The notes under the pieces were generated by a model. It had not been told where the DNA came from. It did not search any database and saw only the letters and a list, made by a program, of their open reading frames with translations. Shown piece by piece: positions 17,188 to 25,550 of a stretch of DNA of 64,000 nt. The position numbers and the translations under genes were made by a program. How positions within the stretch are numbered: position 1 is the stretch's first letter; each line of letters starts with the position of its first letter. This stretch comes from Microbacterium luteum (GTDB lineage Bacteria > Actinomycetota > Actinomycetes > Actinomycetales > Microbacteriaceae): positions 620,001 through 684,000 of the forward strand of contig NZ_CP063814.1 of assembly GCF_015277875.1 (NCBI RefSeq), in the 5' to 3' direction.

Positions 17188-17666
17188 GCCCGCCATCGGC
17201 GCGCGGCCGCCGACGGAGCTTCGTCTCCGCCGGCGTGCTAGCCCTGGCGTTGACGGCGTGCGCGGCACCCCCGCTCGACCCCGACGGATCCCTGGATCGG
17301 ATCACGGAGTCTGGCCTCCTGCGTGCGGGGGCGAGCCCGAGCGGCGAGCTCGTCATCATCGACGACCCGGGTCCGAGCGGTGCGCTCGTCGATCTGGTCG
17401 ACGGATTCGCCGAGCAGTATGGCGCGCGCGTGTCGTGGCACGTGGACAGCGAGGAGGATCTGGTGCAGGGGCTCGCCGACGGGCGACTGGATGTCGTCGT
17501 GGGCGGAATGACCACGAGCTCGCCGTGGACCGATCTGGCATCGGTGACCCGCGGGTACCCTGCCATCGCGGGGTCGGAGGGCGCCGACGTCGCGTTCCTG
17601 CTCCCGCTCGGGGAGAACGGCCTGCAGGCGGCGCTGGAGACCTACCTCGACGAGGAGACGCGGTGA
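17184..17666 (+). CDS. Short lipoprotein with a substrate-binding-protein-like domain
   Basis: A 160-residue secreted lipoprotein. The GTG at 17184 overlaps the dehydrogenase stop (GTGA). A basic N-terminus, a hydrophobic core and the lipobox LTAC with Cys26 mark a lipidated export signal. The mature part resembles the first lobe of family 3 solute-binding proteins (GLLRAGASPSGELVI, then LVDLVDGFAEQYGARVSW and GRLDVVVGGMTTSSPW). At about 135 mature residues it is only half the usual size and has no ABC permease beside it. It is coupled on both sides by 4-bp overlaps, ending in the CDF gene. Function unknown. Confidence 0.8.
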   Translation: MSPPSARGRRRSFVSAGVLALALTACAAPPLDPDGSLDRITESGLLRAGASPSGELVIIDDPGPSGALVDLVDGFAEQYGARVSWHVDSEEDLVQGLADGRLDVVVGGMTTSSPWTDLASVTRGYPAIAGSEGADVAFLLPLGENGLQAALETYLDEETR

Positions 17667-18634
17667 GGCGCTTCGGTCGCACCGACCTGCCGCCCGAACA
17701 GCAGGACGCGCTGCGGCGGGCGATCCGCTGGGAGTGGATCACGATCCTCCACATGGTCGTCGCCGTCGTCCTGATAGCGCTCGTGCTCGGCGGTTCGCAG
17801 GCGCTGAAGACGGCCTGGATCGAAGACATGCTGTCGCTGATCCCGCAGATCACGTTCCTGATTGCTCTCCTCCTCATCCGCAAACGCCCTTCCCGTGCCT
17901 ACCCCTACGGCCTTCATCGGGCGATGGGAGTGGGGCACCTCGTCGCGGGTGTCACCCTGATCGGTGTGGGGGGCACGCTGGCCGTGGAGGCGGTGCTCGG
18001 GCTAGTGCGGCTTGAGCATCCCGCGATCGGCACGGTGCAGCTGTTCGGAGAGACGATCTGGCTCGGGTGGCTCATGATCGCCGTGTCCGTCCTCACCGGG
18101 ATCGGCCCGATCGTCTTCGCCCGCGCGAAGCTGAAGATCGCCCCGACCCTGCACAACAAGCTGCTCTATGCCGACGCCGACATGGCGAAGGCGGACTGGA
18201 CGACGACCCTCTCGACCGTCATCGGCATCCTCGGCATCGCCTTCGGGGTCTGGTGGCTCGATGGGGCCGCCGCCCTCTTCATCTCGACCAGCATCGTGTG
18301 GGACGGTTGGCGTAACACGCGGGCCGCCGTGCTGGATCTGATGGATCAGCGTGCGCGCACCGAGGACGACTCGCGGGTGCACCCGCTGGCGACGGACGTG
18401 CTGCGCACCCTCGAGGGTGAGCGGTGGGTGCGGTCTGCCGGCATCCGCCTGCGGGACATGGGTCAGGTGTTCCATGTGGAGGCGTTCGTGGTGCCGCGTC
18501 GCGGGCGCGCCGACCTCGGCGATATCGGGCGGGCGCGGGAGAGGGTCGCGGCGCTGGATTGGAAGATGCCGGACGTGGTCATCGTCCCGGTGGACGAGAT
18601 CCCGCCGGAGGCGGAAACCCTGGCGACGCGGTGA
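17663..18634 (+). CDS. Cation diffusion facilitator-type transporter
   Basis: A 323-residue membrane protein from the GTG at 17663, overlapping the lipoprotein stop by 4 bp. About five or six transmembrane segments lie between residues 25 and 225. The CDF signature is seen in the acidic residues of WIEDMLSLIPQ and of YADADMAKADWTTT, the second being the usual (H/D)xxxD metal site. A cytoplasmic C-terminal domain follows. It should export a divalent cation (Zn, Mn, Fe or similar). It ends exactly where the opposing sugar permease gene ends, with no spacer. Confidence 0.85.
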   Translation: MRRFGRTDLPPEQQDALRRAIRWEWITILHMVVAVVLIALVLGGSQALKTAWIEDMLSLIPQITFLIALLLIRKRPSRAYPYGLHRAMGVGHLVAGVTLIGVGGTLAVEAVLGLVRLEHPAIGTVQLFGETIWLGWLMIAVSVLTGIGPIVFARAKLKIAPTLHNKLLYADADMAKADWTTTLSTVIGILGIAFGVWWLDGAAALFISTSIVWDGWRNTRAAVLDLMDQRARTEDDSRVHPLATDVLRTLEGERWVRSAGIRLRDMGQVFHVEAFVVPRRGRADLGDIGRARERVAALDWKMPDVVIVPVDEIPPEAETLATR

Positions 18635-19594
18635 TCACCCCTTCATCCCGCTCGTGCTCACGCCCTGGATGATCTGCTTCTGACCGAGGAAGAACACGAT
18701 GATCATGGGGATGGTCGCGATGACGCTGGCGGTTACGATGATCTCCCAGTGCCATTCCCCGCCGAAGCCGAAGGCGTCCACGAGGGACTTCAGGCCCCGG
18801 GGGATCGTGAACGTCGACGAGTCGCGCAGGTAGATGAGAGCCCGCATCAGGTCGGTCCACACCGCCTGCACCTCGAACACCAGGGTCACCGCGAGTGCAG
18901 GCTTGCACAGAGGCAGCGCGATGCGCCAGAAGACCGCCCACTGAGAGGCCCCATCCACTCGGGCGGCATCGAACAGATCACGGGGAAGGCCCAGCATGAA
19001 CTGGCGCAGGAGGAAGACGTAGAACGCGCTCGCGAAGAGGTTCTGACCCCACAGCGGGACGAGCGTGCCGACGAAGCCGAGGGCGTTCCAGATGAGGAAG
19101 GTCGGGATCATCGTGACGGCGCCCGGCAGCATCATCGTCGCCAGCACGAGGCCGAAGAGGAAGCCGCGGCCGCGGAAGCGGAAGTACGCGAACCCCCATG
19201 CGACCATCGCGCTGGAGAAGGTCACCGTCACCGAGGCCAGCACGGTGACGATGAGGGTGTTGAGCAGCCACAGCGCCACCGGTGCATCGACCCATACCTG
19301 CACGTAATTGTCGAGCGTGAAGGTCTCGGGGATGAGCCGATTGTCGAAGACCTCGCCTCGCGGCTTGAACGATGCGCTGACCAGCCAGATGAAAGGGTAG
19401 GCGTAGATCACGGTCATCACGCTCAGCGCGGCGATCACGAGCGTCCGGCGCAGGCCGCGCCGTCGCCGGGCGGTTTGCTTCGGATCGGCGACGCGGCGCA
19501 CCGCGCGCGCCGGGTCGGGAAGCGCGGACCCGCTCTCGGCCGGCCGATCCTCGGCCGCCTGCGCGTCGGTGTCGCCGGGAAGCACGCGGCTCAT
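18635..19594 (-). CDS. Carbohydrate ABC transporter permease (MalG type)
   Basis: A 319-residue permease from the ATG at 19594, overlapping the upstream permease stop by 4 bp. A charged N-terminus (about 1-50) precedes six transmembrane segments. The EAA loop DLFDAARVDGASQWAVFWR, which contacts the ATPase, is typical of the second permease of CUT1 sugar importers. It works with the other permease and the binding lipoprotein of this operon. No ATPase gene is present in the cluster, so a shared MsiK-type ATPase elsewhere in the genome is likely. Confidence 0.93.
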   Translation of the reverse strand: MSRVLPGDTDAQAAEDRPAESGSALPDPARAVRRVADPKQTARRRRGLRRTLVIAALSVMTVIYAYPFIWLVSASFKPRGEVFDNRLIPETFTLDNYVQVWVDAPVALWLLNTLIVTVLASVTVTFSSAMVAWGFAYFRFRGRGFLFGLVLATMMLPGAVTMIPTFLIWNALGFVGTLVPLWGQNLFASAFYVFLLRQFMLGLPRDLFDAARVDGASQWAVFWRIALPLCKPALAVTLVFEVQAVWTDLMRALIYLRDSSTFTIPRGLKSLVDAFGFGGEWHWEIIVTASVIATIPMIIVFFLGQKQIIQGVSTSGMKG

Positions 19595-20556
19595 CGTCCG
19601 GTCTCGCCCTCGTAGTAGACCAGACGCCGGGACACGATCAGCTGTACCGCCGTGACGGCCATGATGAGCCCGAACAGCACCCACGCCATCGCCGAGGCGT
19701 ACCCCATATTGAGAAACTCGAACGCCTGCTGGAACAGATAGATGACGTAGAACAGTGCGGCGTCGTTGCTGTAGGTCGTGTTGCCGCCGCCGAAGAACGC
19801 CGTGTACGCCTCGTCGAAGGTCTGCAGACCGCCGATCGTGTTGACCACGACGATGAAGAACAGCGCCGGACTGATCATCGGGATGGTCACGCTCAGGGAC
19901 TGGCGCCAGAACCCCGCGCCGTCGAGACGGGCGGATTCGTAGAGTTCCTCCGGCACGTCCTGGAGGGCCGCCAGCAGGATGATGATCGAGGCACCGACCG
20001 TCCACAGGCTCATGATGATCAATCCGGGCTTGACCCACGCCGGGTCGGTCGTCCAGGCGGGCCCGTCGACACCGATCCACCCCAGCACCGTGTTGATGAG
20101 ACCGTCCTGTCCGTTGAACAGCAGCAGGAAGAGGATGCCGACGGCAACCGGGGGCGTCATCTTCGGCAGGAAGAACATCGTGCGGAAGAATCCGGCGCTG
20201 CGCCCGGCTCGGTTGAGCAGCAGGGCGAGCGAGAGCGAGACCACGACGTACAGCGGCACCTGAACGAGCGTGTAGAAGAACGTGTTCGACAGTGCCAAAG
20301 CGATCTTCGGATCCTGGAAGAGCTCCTGGTAGTTCGACCAGCCGACCGCGTTCGGATCGTTGATGACGTCGTAGTCGGTGAAGGAGAGGTACGCCGAGTA
20401 GACGATTGGCCAGGCGGTGAAGACCCCGAAACCGACCAGCCATGGCGACAGGAAGAGCAGGGCGGCGCCGACGTTGCGCCGACTGGCCCGGCGTCGCGAC
20501 CGGCGTCGCTCGGCCGAGACGGGAGCGCCGCCAAGCGTGTCGCGTGCCGCGCTCAC
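19591..20556 (-). CDS. Carbohydrate ABC transporter permease (MalF type)
   Basis: A 321-residue permease from the GTG at 20556, which overlaps the stop of the binding-protein gene by 4 bp. Six transmembrane segments are visible, starting at about 30 (GAALLFLSPWLVGFGVFTAW). The EAA loop ELYESARLDGAGFWRQ identifies the first permease of a CUT1 importer. It pairs with the MalG-type protein encoded directly downstream. Sequence upstream of the chosen start in this frame is only a shadow of the binding-protein gene. Confidence 0.93.
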   Translation of the reverse strand: MSAARDTLGGAPVSAERRRSRRRASRRNVGAALLFLSPWLVGFGVFTAWPIVYSAYLSFTDYDVINDPNAVGWSNYQELFQDPKIALALSNTFFYTLVQVPLYVVVSLSLALLLNRAGRSAGFFRTMFFLPKMTPPVAVGILFLLLFNGQDGLINTVLGWIGVDGPAWTTDPAWVKPGLIIMSLWTVGASIIILLAALQDVPEELYESARLDGAGFWRQSLSVTIPMISPALFFIVVVNTIGGLQTFDEAYTAFFGGGNTTYSNDAALFYVIYLFQQAFEFLNMGYASAMAWVLFGLIMAVTAVQLIVSRRLVYYEGETGR

Positions 20557-21941
20557 TGGTCCGACTCGAGCTCTGCCCACCCCTCGTCCAGCGCTCGCTG
20601 GGCAACCTGCTGCGCGTCGGCGAGGGCCTCGGCCGGTGTCGACTGCCCGTTCAGTACGGCGTTGACGGCATCCTGCATCGCTGTCTTGAACTCCGCGTCG
20701 GCGGGGTTCGCCGGCAGCGAGAAGGTCGCCTCGTTGGCCTCGTACATCTTGCTCACCGCGGTGTCCCACGGCTCGCCGCCCGAGGTCACCATGCCCTCGA
20801 TCATCTCGTCCGCCTCGACGTTTCCGGTGAGGATGCCGGTGAACGGCTTGCCCTCGGCCTCCCGCGCCTCCAGGCGCGCATCGGCGGCTGCCTCCCAGGC
20901 CTCGAGGGACGTCATCGACCGCGCCCAGCGGCAGGCTGCCTCGGGGTTTCCACTTCCGGAGGGGATCGCCCACGCGGAGCCGGACGCATACGCGAGCGTT
21001 TCGCCGCTGCGATCTCGCACCGTGTCGAATGCCATCGGTGCATCCGGACTGACGTCGTTGAGCACGTTGACGTACCACTGCTCCATCGGCATCGCGCCGA
21101 GGGTGCCGACGGCGAACTGATTGCCTTCGCCGAAGAAGTCCGCCGAGTCGCGGTAGGCCTTGACCGCACTGAACCCGCCCTGCGCGTCGTAGATCGACAC
21201 CGCCCACTCGAGAGCCTCGACAACCGCCGGATCGTCGAGGCTCGCCGTGCGGCCGTCGTCGGAGATGAGGTCGGCGCCGTTGGCCTTGGCCCACAGCGGC
21301 ATGAACTCCGGTAGCTTGCTGTCGTAGCCGATCACCTGCAGGTCACCGCCCTCGGACCGCTCGAGCGTCTCGTTCGCCGCGCTCACCGCCGCCCAGCTCG
21401 AACCGTTGACATCGTCGAGCGTCAGTCCGGCATCCTCGAGCAGATCGGCGTTCGCCATCGTCAGCTGAATCCCGTTGAACTCGGGGATGCCGTATACCGA
21501 CCCGTCCAAGGTCACCTGATCCAGAGCCGCGGGACGATACATGCCGGTGTCGATGGCCTCGCCCTCGATGCACGAATCCAACGGCACGATGGCGCCGCGT
21601 GCTGCAAGAGAGCCGATCTGATCACGATTGGCATAGACGATGTCCGGCGGCGTTCCGGTGGCGACAGACGACAGGAACTGCTGCATGTCGAGGTCGCCCT
21701 CGATGAGGCTGACGTCCACGTCGCCGAGTTCCTGCTCGGTGAGCTCCATGCGCGAGGTGGCGACTTCGTCGACGCCGCCGAACCCCATCACGGTGAGCGT
21801 GCCGGTCAGCTCCGCCGCGGCGTCATAGTCGGCGTCGGCGTCGTCAGCGCCGCCGGTGCCGACGGCGCACGCGGACAGGAGCGCTGCGCCCGCGACGAGA
21901 GAGCCGAAAGCCACGATGCGGCGGCGGAGGGACGGGGGCAT
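20553..21941 (-). CDS. Extracellular sugar-binding lipoprotein
   Basis: A 462-residue binding protein from the ATG at 21941, with a strong GAAGGAG ribosome binding site. The signal peptide ends in the lipobox LSAC (Cys25). The mature protein follows the family 1 solute-binding pattern (TGTLTVMGFGG near 45-55, TPPDIVYANRDQIGSLA, and WAIPSGSGNPEAACRW toward the C-terminus). It captures a sugar or oligosaccharide outside the membrane and delivers it to the two permeases encoded downstream. No local regulator or glycosidase identifies the sugar. Confidence 0.93.
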   Translation of the reverse strand: MPPSLRRRIVAFGSLVAGAALLSACAVGTGGADDADADYDAAAELTGTLTVMGFGGVDEVATSRMELTEQELGDVDVSLIEGDLDMQQFLSSVATGTPPDIVYANRDQIGSLAARGAIVPLDSCIEGEAIDTGMYRPAALDQVTLDGSVYGIPEFNGIQLTMANADLLEDAGLTLDDVNGSSWAAVSAANETLERSEGGDLQVIGYDSKLPEFMPLWAKANGADLISDDGRTASLDDPAVVEALEWAVSIYDAQGGFSAVKAYRDSADFFGEGNQFAVGTLGAMPMEQWYVNVLNDVSPDAPMAFDTVRDRSGETLAYASGSAWAIPSGSGNPEAACRWARSMTSLEAWEAAADARLEAREAEGKPFTGILTGNVEADEMIEGMVTSGGEPWDTAVSKMYEANEATFSLPANPADAEFKTAMQDAVNAVLNGQSTPAEALADAQQVAQRALDEGWAELESDQ

Positions 21942-22067
21942 GGGTGCTCCTTCTCGACGAGCGGAAAGCCACCCGGAGAAGTGGGCGGTGGGGAGAACGT
22001 AAGAAGCGTTGGGCCGTTCGGCGAAGGGGATTGACCGCCACGACCGGTTCGACGTATAAGGGCCAGG

Positions 22068-22811
22068 ATGAGACGCATGACACCCGGCGAGGTGAGGATC
22101 GGGACATCGGGATGGAGCTACGACCATTGGAAGGGCGTGCTGTATCCGCCCGGCGCCTCCTCGAAGCGGCTCGAGGCGTACGTGGCCGAGTTCGACACCG
22201 TCGAGCTCAACGGCAGCTTCTACCGGTGGCCGCGTGCTTCCGTGTTCGAGGGTTGGCGCGAGCGGGTACCGCCCGGGTTCCTCATGGCGGTCAAGGCGCC
22301 TCGGGGTCTGACTCACGCCCGCAAGCTGCGCGACCCCGACGAATGGGGTCGTCGGATCGGCGACGGGCTCGACGCTCTCGGTGACGCGGCCGGCTTCCTC
22401 CTGTTCCAGCTGCCACCGGACTTCGAGCGCGACGACGAGCGCCTGGCCCGTGCGCTCGAGGCGATGCCGCGTGGAGTCCCCGTCGCCGTCGAGCTGAGGC
22501 ATCGGTCGTGGGATGACGAGGCGGTGTACCGCCTGCTCGAATCGCACGGCGCGGCCTCCTGCGTGATGAGCGGCGCGCACCTGCCGTGTGTGCTGCGCGC
22601 CACCGCGGAGACCGTTTACGTGAGGCTGCACGGACCGGACACCGAGCACCTCTACGCCGGGAGCTACAGCGACGACGACCTGCGCTGGTGGGCTGCGCGG
22701 ATCACGGAGTGGCGTGATGGCGGGCATTCGCTCGTTGCGTACTTCAACAACGACGGCGAGGGGCATGCGGTGCGCAACGCGCGTCGGCTGAAGGAGATCC
22801 TCGGCCTCTGA
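22068..22811 (+). CDS. DUF72 (YecE-like) protein
   Basis: A 247-residue DUF72 TIM-barrel-like protein. The opening RIGTSGWSYDHWKGVLYP, then FDTVELNGSFYRWP and the C-terminal VYVRLHGP and AYFNNDGEGHAVRNA, are the conserved family blocks. Start is at 22068 or at the next ATG, 22077; GGCCAGGATG gives a weak ribosome binding site for the first. Biochemical function of the family is unknown. It is divergent from the sugar-binding protein gene over 126 bp, which may reflect shared control. Confidence 0.92.
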   Translation: MRRMTPGEVRIGTSGWSYDHWKGVLYPPGASSKRLEAYVAEFDTVELNGSFYRWPRASVFEGWRERVPPGFLMAVKAPRGLTHARKLRDPDEWGRRIGDGLDALGDAAGFLLFQLPPDFERDDERLARALEAMPRGVPVAVELRHRSWDDEAVYRLLESHGAASCVMSGAHLPCVLRATAETVYVRLHGPDTEHLYAGSYSDDDLRWWAARITEWRDGGHSLVAYFNNDGEGHAVRNARRLKEILGL

Positions 22812-22923
22812 CGCGCGTGCCCGGCGATGACCCGCCGCGCCGAGCGGTCGCGGTGTGGTGCGCGGCGGCGCCGCGCCCTACCCTGATCACATCCGCCCGA
22901 CACCTCTGCAGAAAGGCTCGGCG

Positions 22924-23517
22924 ATGGCGATCATCTCCCGCGGGTTCGGCTCCCGTCGGCGCGAGGCCGACCCGCGCCTCCCGCCCGGTCAATACCTCAC
23001 CGAGGACTTCCCCGTGCTGTCCGCGGGGCCCACGCCGAAGGTGAGTACCGACGAGTGGCGGTTCTCGGTGCGCACCGAGAAGGACATGGTCACGCAGTGG
23101 ACGTGGGAGGAGTTCCTCGCGCTCGGCGTCGAGACCATCGAGACCGACATCCACTGCGTCACCCGATGGTCCAAGCTCGGCACGAACTGGCGGGGTGTCT
23201 CGCTCGATGCGGTCTTCGCCGACGTCGACACCGACCACGCCTACGCCATGATCCACTCCTACGGCGGATACACCACCAACGTGCCGATGGCCGACCTGCT
23301 GGGCGGCAAGGCGTGGATCGCCTTCGAGTTCGACGGGGCGCCGCTGACGCCGGAGCACGGCGGCCCAGCGCGCCTTCTGGTCCCCCACCTCTACTTCTGG
23401 AAGTCGGCGAAGTGGGTTCGCGGGATCGTCATGCACAAGCGCGACGAACCGGGCTTCTGGGAGCAGAACGGCTACAACATGCACGGGGATCCGTGGCGCG
23501 AGGAACGCTACTGGTGA
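22924..23517 (+). CDS. Cytosolic sulfite-oxidase-fold molybdoenzyme
   Basis: A 197-residue protein with the molybdopterin-binding fold of sulfite oxidase/MsrP. Cys78 in TDIHCVTRWSKL is the expected molybdenum ligand, and SYGGYTTNVPMADLL and PHLYFWKSAKWVRGI are conserved blocks. There is no Tat or other signal peptide, so unlike MsrP it should act in the cytoplasm. Start at 22924 follows AGAAAGG. The downstream flavin reductase gene overlaps by 4 bp (GTGA), making a coupled electron supply likely. Substrate unknown; an S- or N-oxide is a reasonable guess. Confidence 0.9.
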   Translation: MAIISRGFGSRRREADPRLPPGQYLTEDFPVLSAGPTPKVSTDEWRFSVRTEKDMVTQWTWEEFLALGVETIETDIHCVTRWSKLGTNWRGVSLDAVFADVDTDHAYAMIHSYGGYTTNVPMADLLGGKAWIAFEFDGAPLTPEHGGPARLLVPHLYFWKSAKWVRGIVMHKRDEPGFWEQNGYNMHGDPWREERYW

Positions 23518-24239
23518 CCGTTTCCGCATGGCTCCCGGCGCGCGTGGTGTCGGTGACGCCGACCACGCCGCACGCCCGGGTGCTGATGCTCGACGTTCCG
23601 GGATGGCCGGGGAATCTCCCGGGTCAGCACCTGGATGTGCGGCTCACCGCCGAGGACGGCTACCAGGCGGAGAGGTCGTACTCCCTCGCCTCCTCGGGTG
23701 CCGGGGCGAGGGTCGAGCTCGCGGTCGACGAGATCCCGGACGGCGAGGTCTCGCCGTATCTGGTCCGCGAGGTGCGCGCCGGAGACGAACTTGAGGTGAA
23801 GGGTCCGCTCGGGGCGTACTTCGTCTGGCGCACCGACGACCCGTCGCCGGTGCAGCTGATCGCCGGCGGATCGGGCGTCGTGCCGCTGGTCGCGATCGCT
23901 CGCGCCCGCATCGCCGCATCCGCTTCGGTCTCACCGATGCGGCTGCTCTATTCGGTGCGTTCCGCCGGAGACGCGCTCTACGCCGAGGAGATCTCGACTT
24001 TCGAGGATCGAGGGGTCACGACCAGCTGGGTGTACACGCGTACGGCGCCGGACGGCTGGAACGGCCGGACGGGCCGCGTCGACGCCGACCTCCTGGCCGA
24101 CGCGGTGTGGTCGCCGTCGATGAACCCGCTGATCTTCGTGTGCGGTCCGACGGGCTTCGTCGAGGCCGTCGCCGATGCGCTGGTCGTCTCAGGACACGAC
24201 CCGGGGCGCGTGCGGACCGAACGATTCGGAGGGAGCTGA
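23514..24239 (+). CDS. FAD/NAD(P)-binding ferredoxin-reductase-type oxidoreductase
   Basis: A 241-residue ferredoxin-NADP reductase fold from the GTG at 23514. FAD is bound by ERSYSLAS (53-60), the FAD domain ends with KGPLGAYF, NAD(P) is bound by LIAGGSGVVPLVAIAR, and VCGPTGFVEAV completes the nucleotide site. No iron-sulfur domain is attached. Given its 4-bp overlap with the molybdoenzyme gene, it most likely passes electrons from NAD(P)H to that enzyme. The small DUF6510 gene follows after 4 bp. Confidence 0.9.
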   Translation: MTVSAWLPARVVSVTPTTPHARVLMLDVPGWPGNLPGQHLDVRLTAEDGYQAERSYSLASSGAGARVELAVDEIPDGEVSPYLVREVRAGDELEVKGPLGAYFVWRTDDPSPVQLIAGGSGVVPLVAIARARIAASASVSPMRLLYSVRSAGDALYAEEISTFEDRGVTTSWVYTRTAPDGWNGRTGRVDADLLADAVWSPSMNPLIFVCGPTGFVEAVADALVVSGHDPGRVRTERFGGS

Positions 24240-24243
24240 GCTG

Positions 24244-24543
24244 ATGAGCGCACATCATCCCGCAGGACCGGTAGACCCGGTCACGCCCGTCGACGGCAAC
24301 GTGCTCGCGGGCCGCCTCGGTGCCCTCTTCGCCGTGGAGGTCACGACTCTCATCGTCGTGTGCGGCGCGTGCGGAGCGAGCGGAGCGCTCGCCGAGGCCG
24401 TCGTCGAACTCGACGACGAGGCTGCGATCGTGCGCTGCCGCGCGTGCACCCACACGCTGTTCACCGTGCTGGGAGACGACGAGGCGCCGGTGCTGCGACC
24501 CGCATCCCTCGCGAGCATCGCCGCACCGGCGCCGAAGCCGTGA
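24244..24543 (+). CDS. DUF6510 zinc-ribbon protein
   Basis: A 99-residue protein with two CxxC pairs, Cys40-Cys43 (VVCGACGASG) and Cys65-Cys68 (VRCRACTH), forming a small zinc ribbon; the opening DGNVLAGRLGALFAVEVTT is the DUF6510 family start. It is the third gene of the molybdoenzyme/flavin reductase operon, starting 4 bp after the reductase stop. Its function is not known; a role in metal-centre or partner assembly is inference. It ends 1 bp before the convergent SRPBCC gene. Confidence 0.85.
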   Translation: MSAHHPAGPVDPVTPVDGNVLAGRLGALFAVEVTTLIVVCGACGASGALAEAVVELDDEAAIVRCRACTHTLFTVLGDDEAPVLRPASLASIAAPAPKP

Positions 24544-24544
24544 A

Positions 24545-25000
24545 TCAGCGCGGGACGTCGCCGCGCCACGCGCCCGTCTCGGCGCCCTGAGCCTCGATGA
24601 ACTCCTTGAAGTTCTTCAGGTCCTTCTTGACCGCGTGGCCGCCCGCGCCGACCAGGTCGCCGATCTTCTCGAGCGCGCCCTGCGGCTCCCAATCGAGCTG
24701 AACGGTGACGCGGGTCGTGGTGTCGCTGAGCTTGTGGAAGGTCACCACCCCGGCGTGCTCCGTGTCGCCGCCCGTGCTGTTCCACGCGACGCGCTCGTCG
24801 GGATGCTGCTCGGTGATCTCCGCGTCGAACTCGCGCTCGGCTCCGCCCACCTTCACCTTCCAGTGGGTGTGCGTGTCGCCGGTCTGCGTGATCTCCACGA
24901 CTTCGTCGAGGAACTTCGGGAAGCTCTCGAACTGGGTCCACTGGTTGTACGCGACCGTGACCGGCACGTCCACGTCGATGTTCTCGGTGATCTGAGCCAT
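24545..25000 (-). CDS. SRPBCC (polyketide cyclase/START-like) protein
   Basis: A 151-residue SRPBCC-fold protein from the ATG at 25000 (ribosome binding site GAAAGGA). The opening ENIDVDVPVTVAYNQWTQFESFPKF and the later REFDAEITEQHPDERVAWNS are typical of the actinobacterial cyclase/dehydrase group, which is common in stress and envelope settings. It should bind a hydrophobic ligand in its cavity; no enzymatic residues can be assigned. The AGGGGGTTGA box at 25056 lies about 56 bp upstream, in reverse orientation to the gene. Confidence 0.88.
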   Translation of the reverse strand: MAQITENIDVDVPVTVAYNQWTQFESFPKFLDEVVEITQTGDTHTHWKVKVGGAEREFDAEITEQHPDERVAWNSTGGDTEHAGVVTFHKLSDTTTRVTVQLDWEPQGALEKIGDLVGAGGHAVKKDLKNFKEFIEAQGAETGAWRGDVPR

Positions 25001-25083
25001 GAGAGTCCTTTCGTCGTCGGGTTCACGACGCTAGGCGTCGCCCGGAACCGGCCCGAGGGGGTTGAAGCGACCGGAGCACAGTG

Positions 25084-25383
25084 CTACGCGGGCTCTGTCT
25101 TCGCGAGGGTGTCCACGGCGTGCTCGAACCTCAGCGTCTGCACGATCTCCACCGCCTGGTCGTACCGTGCGCCGCCGAGCGCCACGAAGACGGCGCCGAC
25201 GACGTCGATGAAGCCCACGGTCCGTCCATCGACCGAGACCACGTACCGGTCGAGATCCACCAGCATCCACTGCACCCTCTCGCGCGCCGGGGCGGGCTCG
25301 ACTGGTGCGCGGGGCGGAAGGGCGCGCAGCGAAGCGATCACATCGTCGTCGTGAGCCGGCAGCTGATCCGTCTTCGGTGTCAT
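25084..25383 (-). CDS. Conserved hypothetical protein (99 aa)
   Basis: A soluble 99-residue protein from the ATG at 25383, preceded by a strong GGAGGGGG. It starts with an acidic, proline-rich stretch followed by a compact alpha/beta-looking region (VQWMLVDLDRYVVSVDGRTVGFIDVVGAVFVALGG). I do not recognise a domain. It is divergent from the acidic protein gene at 25551 and upstream of the SRPBCC gene, in a group of small stress-type genes that share G-rich upstream boxes. Confidence 0.7.
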   Translation of the reverse strand: MTPKTDQLPAHDDDVIASLRALPPRAPVEPAPARERVQWMLVDLDRYVVSVDGRTVGFIDVVGAVFVALGGARYDQAVEIVQTLRFEHAVDTLAKTEPA

Positions 25384-25451
25384 GGTGTGTCCCCCTCCGT
25401 GCCGGATCTCGTCCGGTCTGGTTACTGTGCGCCGCGCGGCGGGCCTGACCC

Positions 25452-25505
25452 AGGGGGTTGACAACGCCTAACGGATGCGCGCCCGGACGGCAAGGGGGTG
25501 AAGCG
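25452..25505 (+). promoter_or_regulatory. AGGGGGTTGACA and AGGGGGTGAAGCG boxes
   Basis: Two G-rich boxes lie upstream of the acidic protein gene: AGGGGGTTGACA (25452-25463) and AGGGGGTGAAGCG (25493-25505). The second resembles AGGGGGTTGAAGCG at 25056-25069, and the first is identical to the gadB box (15945-15956, minus strand). They may be -35 elements or regulator sites for a stress sigma factor; no matching -10 element is clear. Confidence 0.35.
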
Positions 25506-25550
25506 AGCGGGGCAGCCGAGGGAACGTGGAGACGACGAGAAGGAGGCGGC

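Noticed and set aside
15868-17268. Very long minus-strand open frame extending gadB by about 467 codons
   Set aside because: It lies opposite the intact zinc dehydrogenase gene, has shadow-type composition, and GadB has its normal length from the ATG at 15867.
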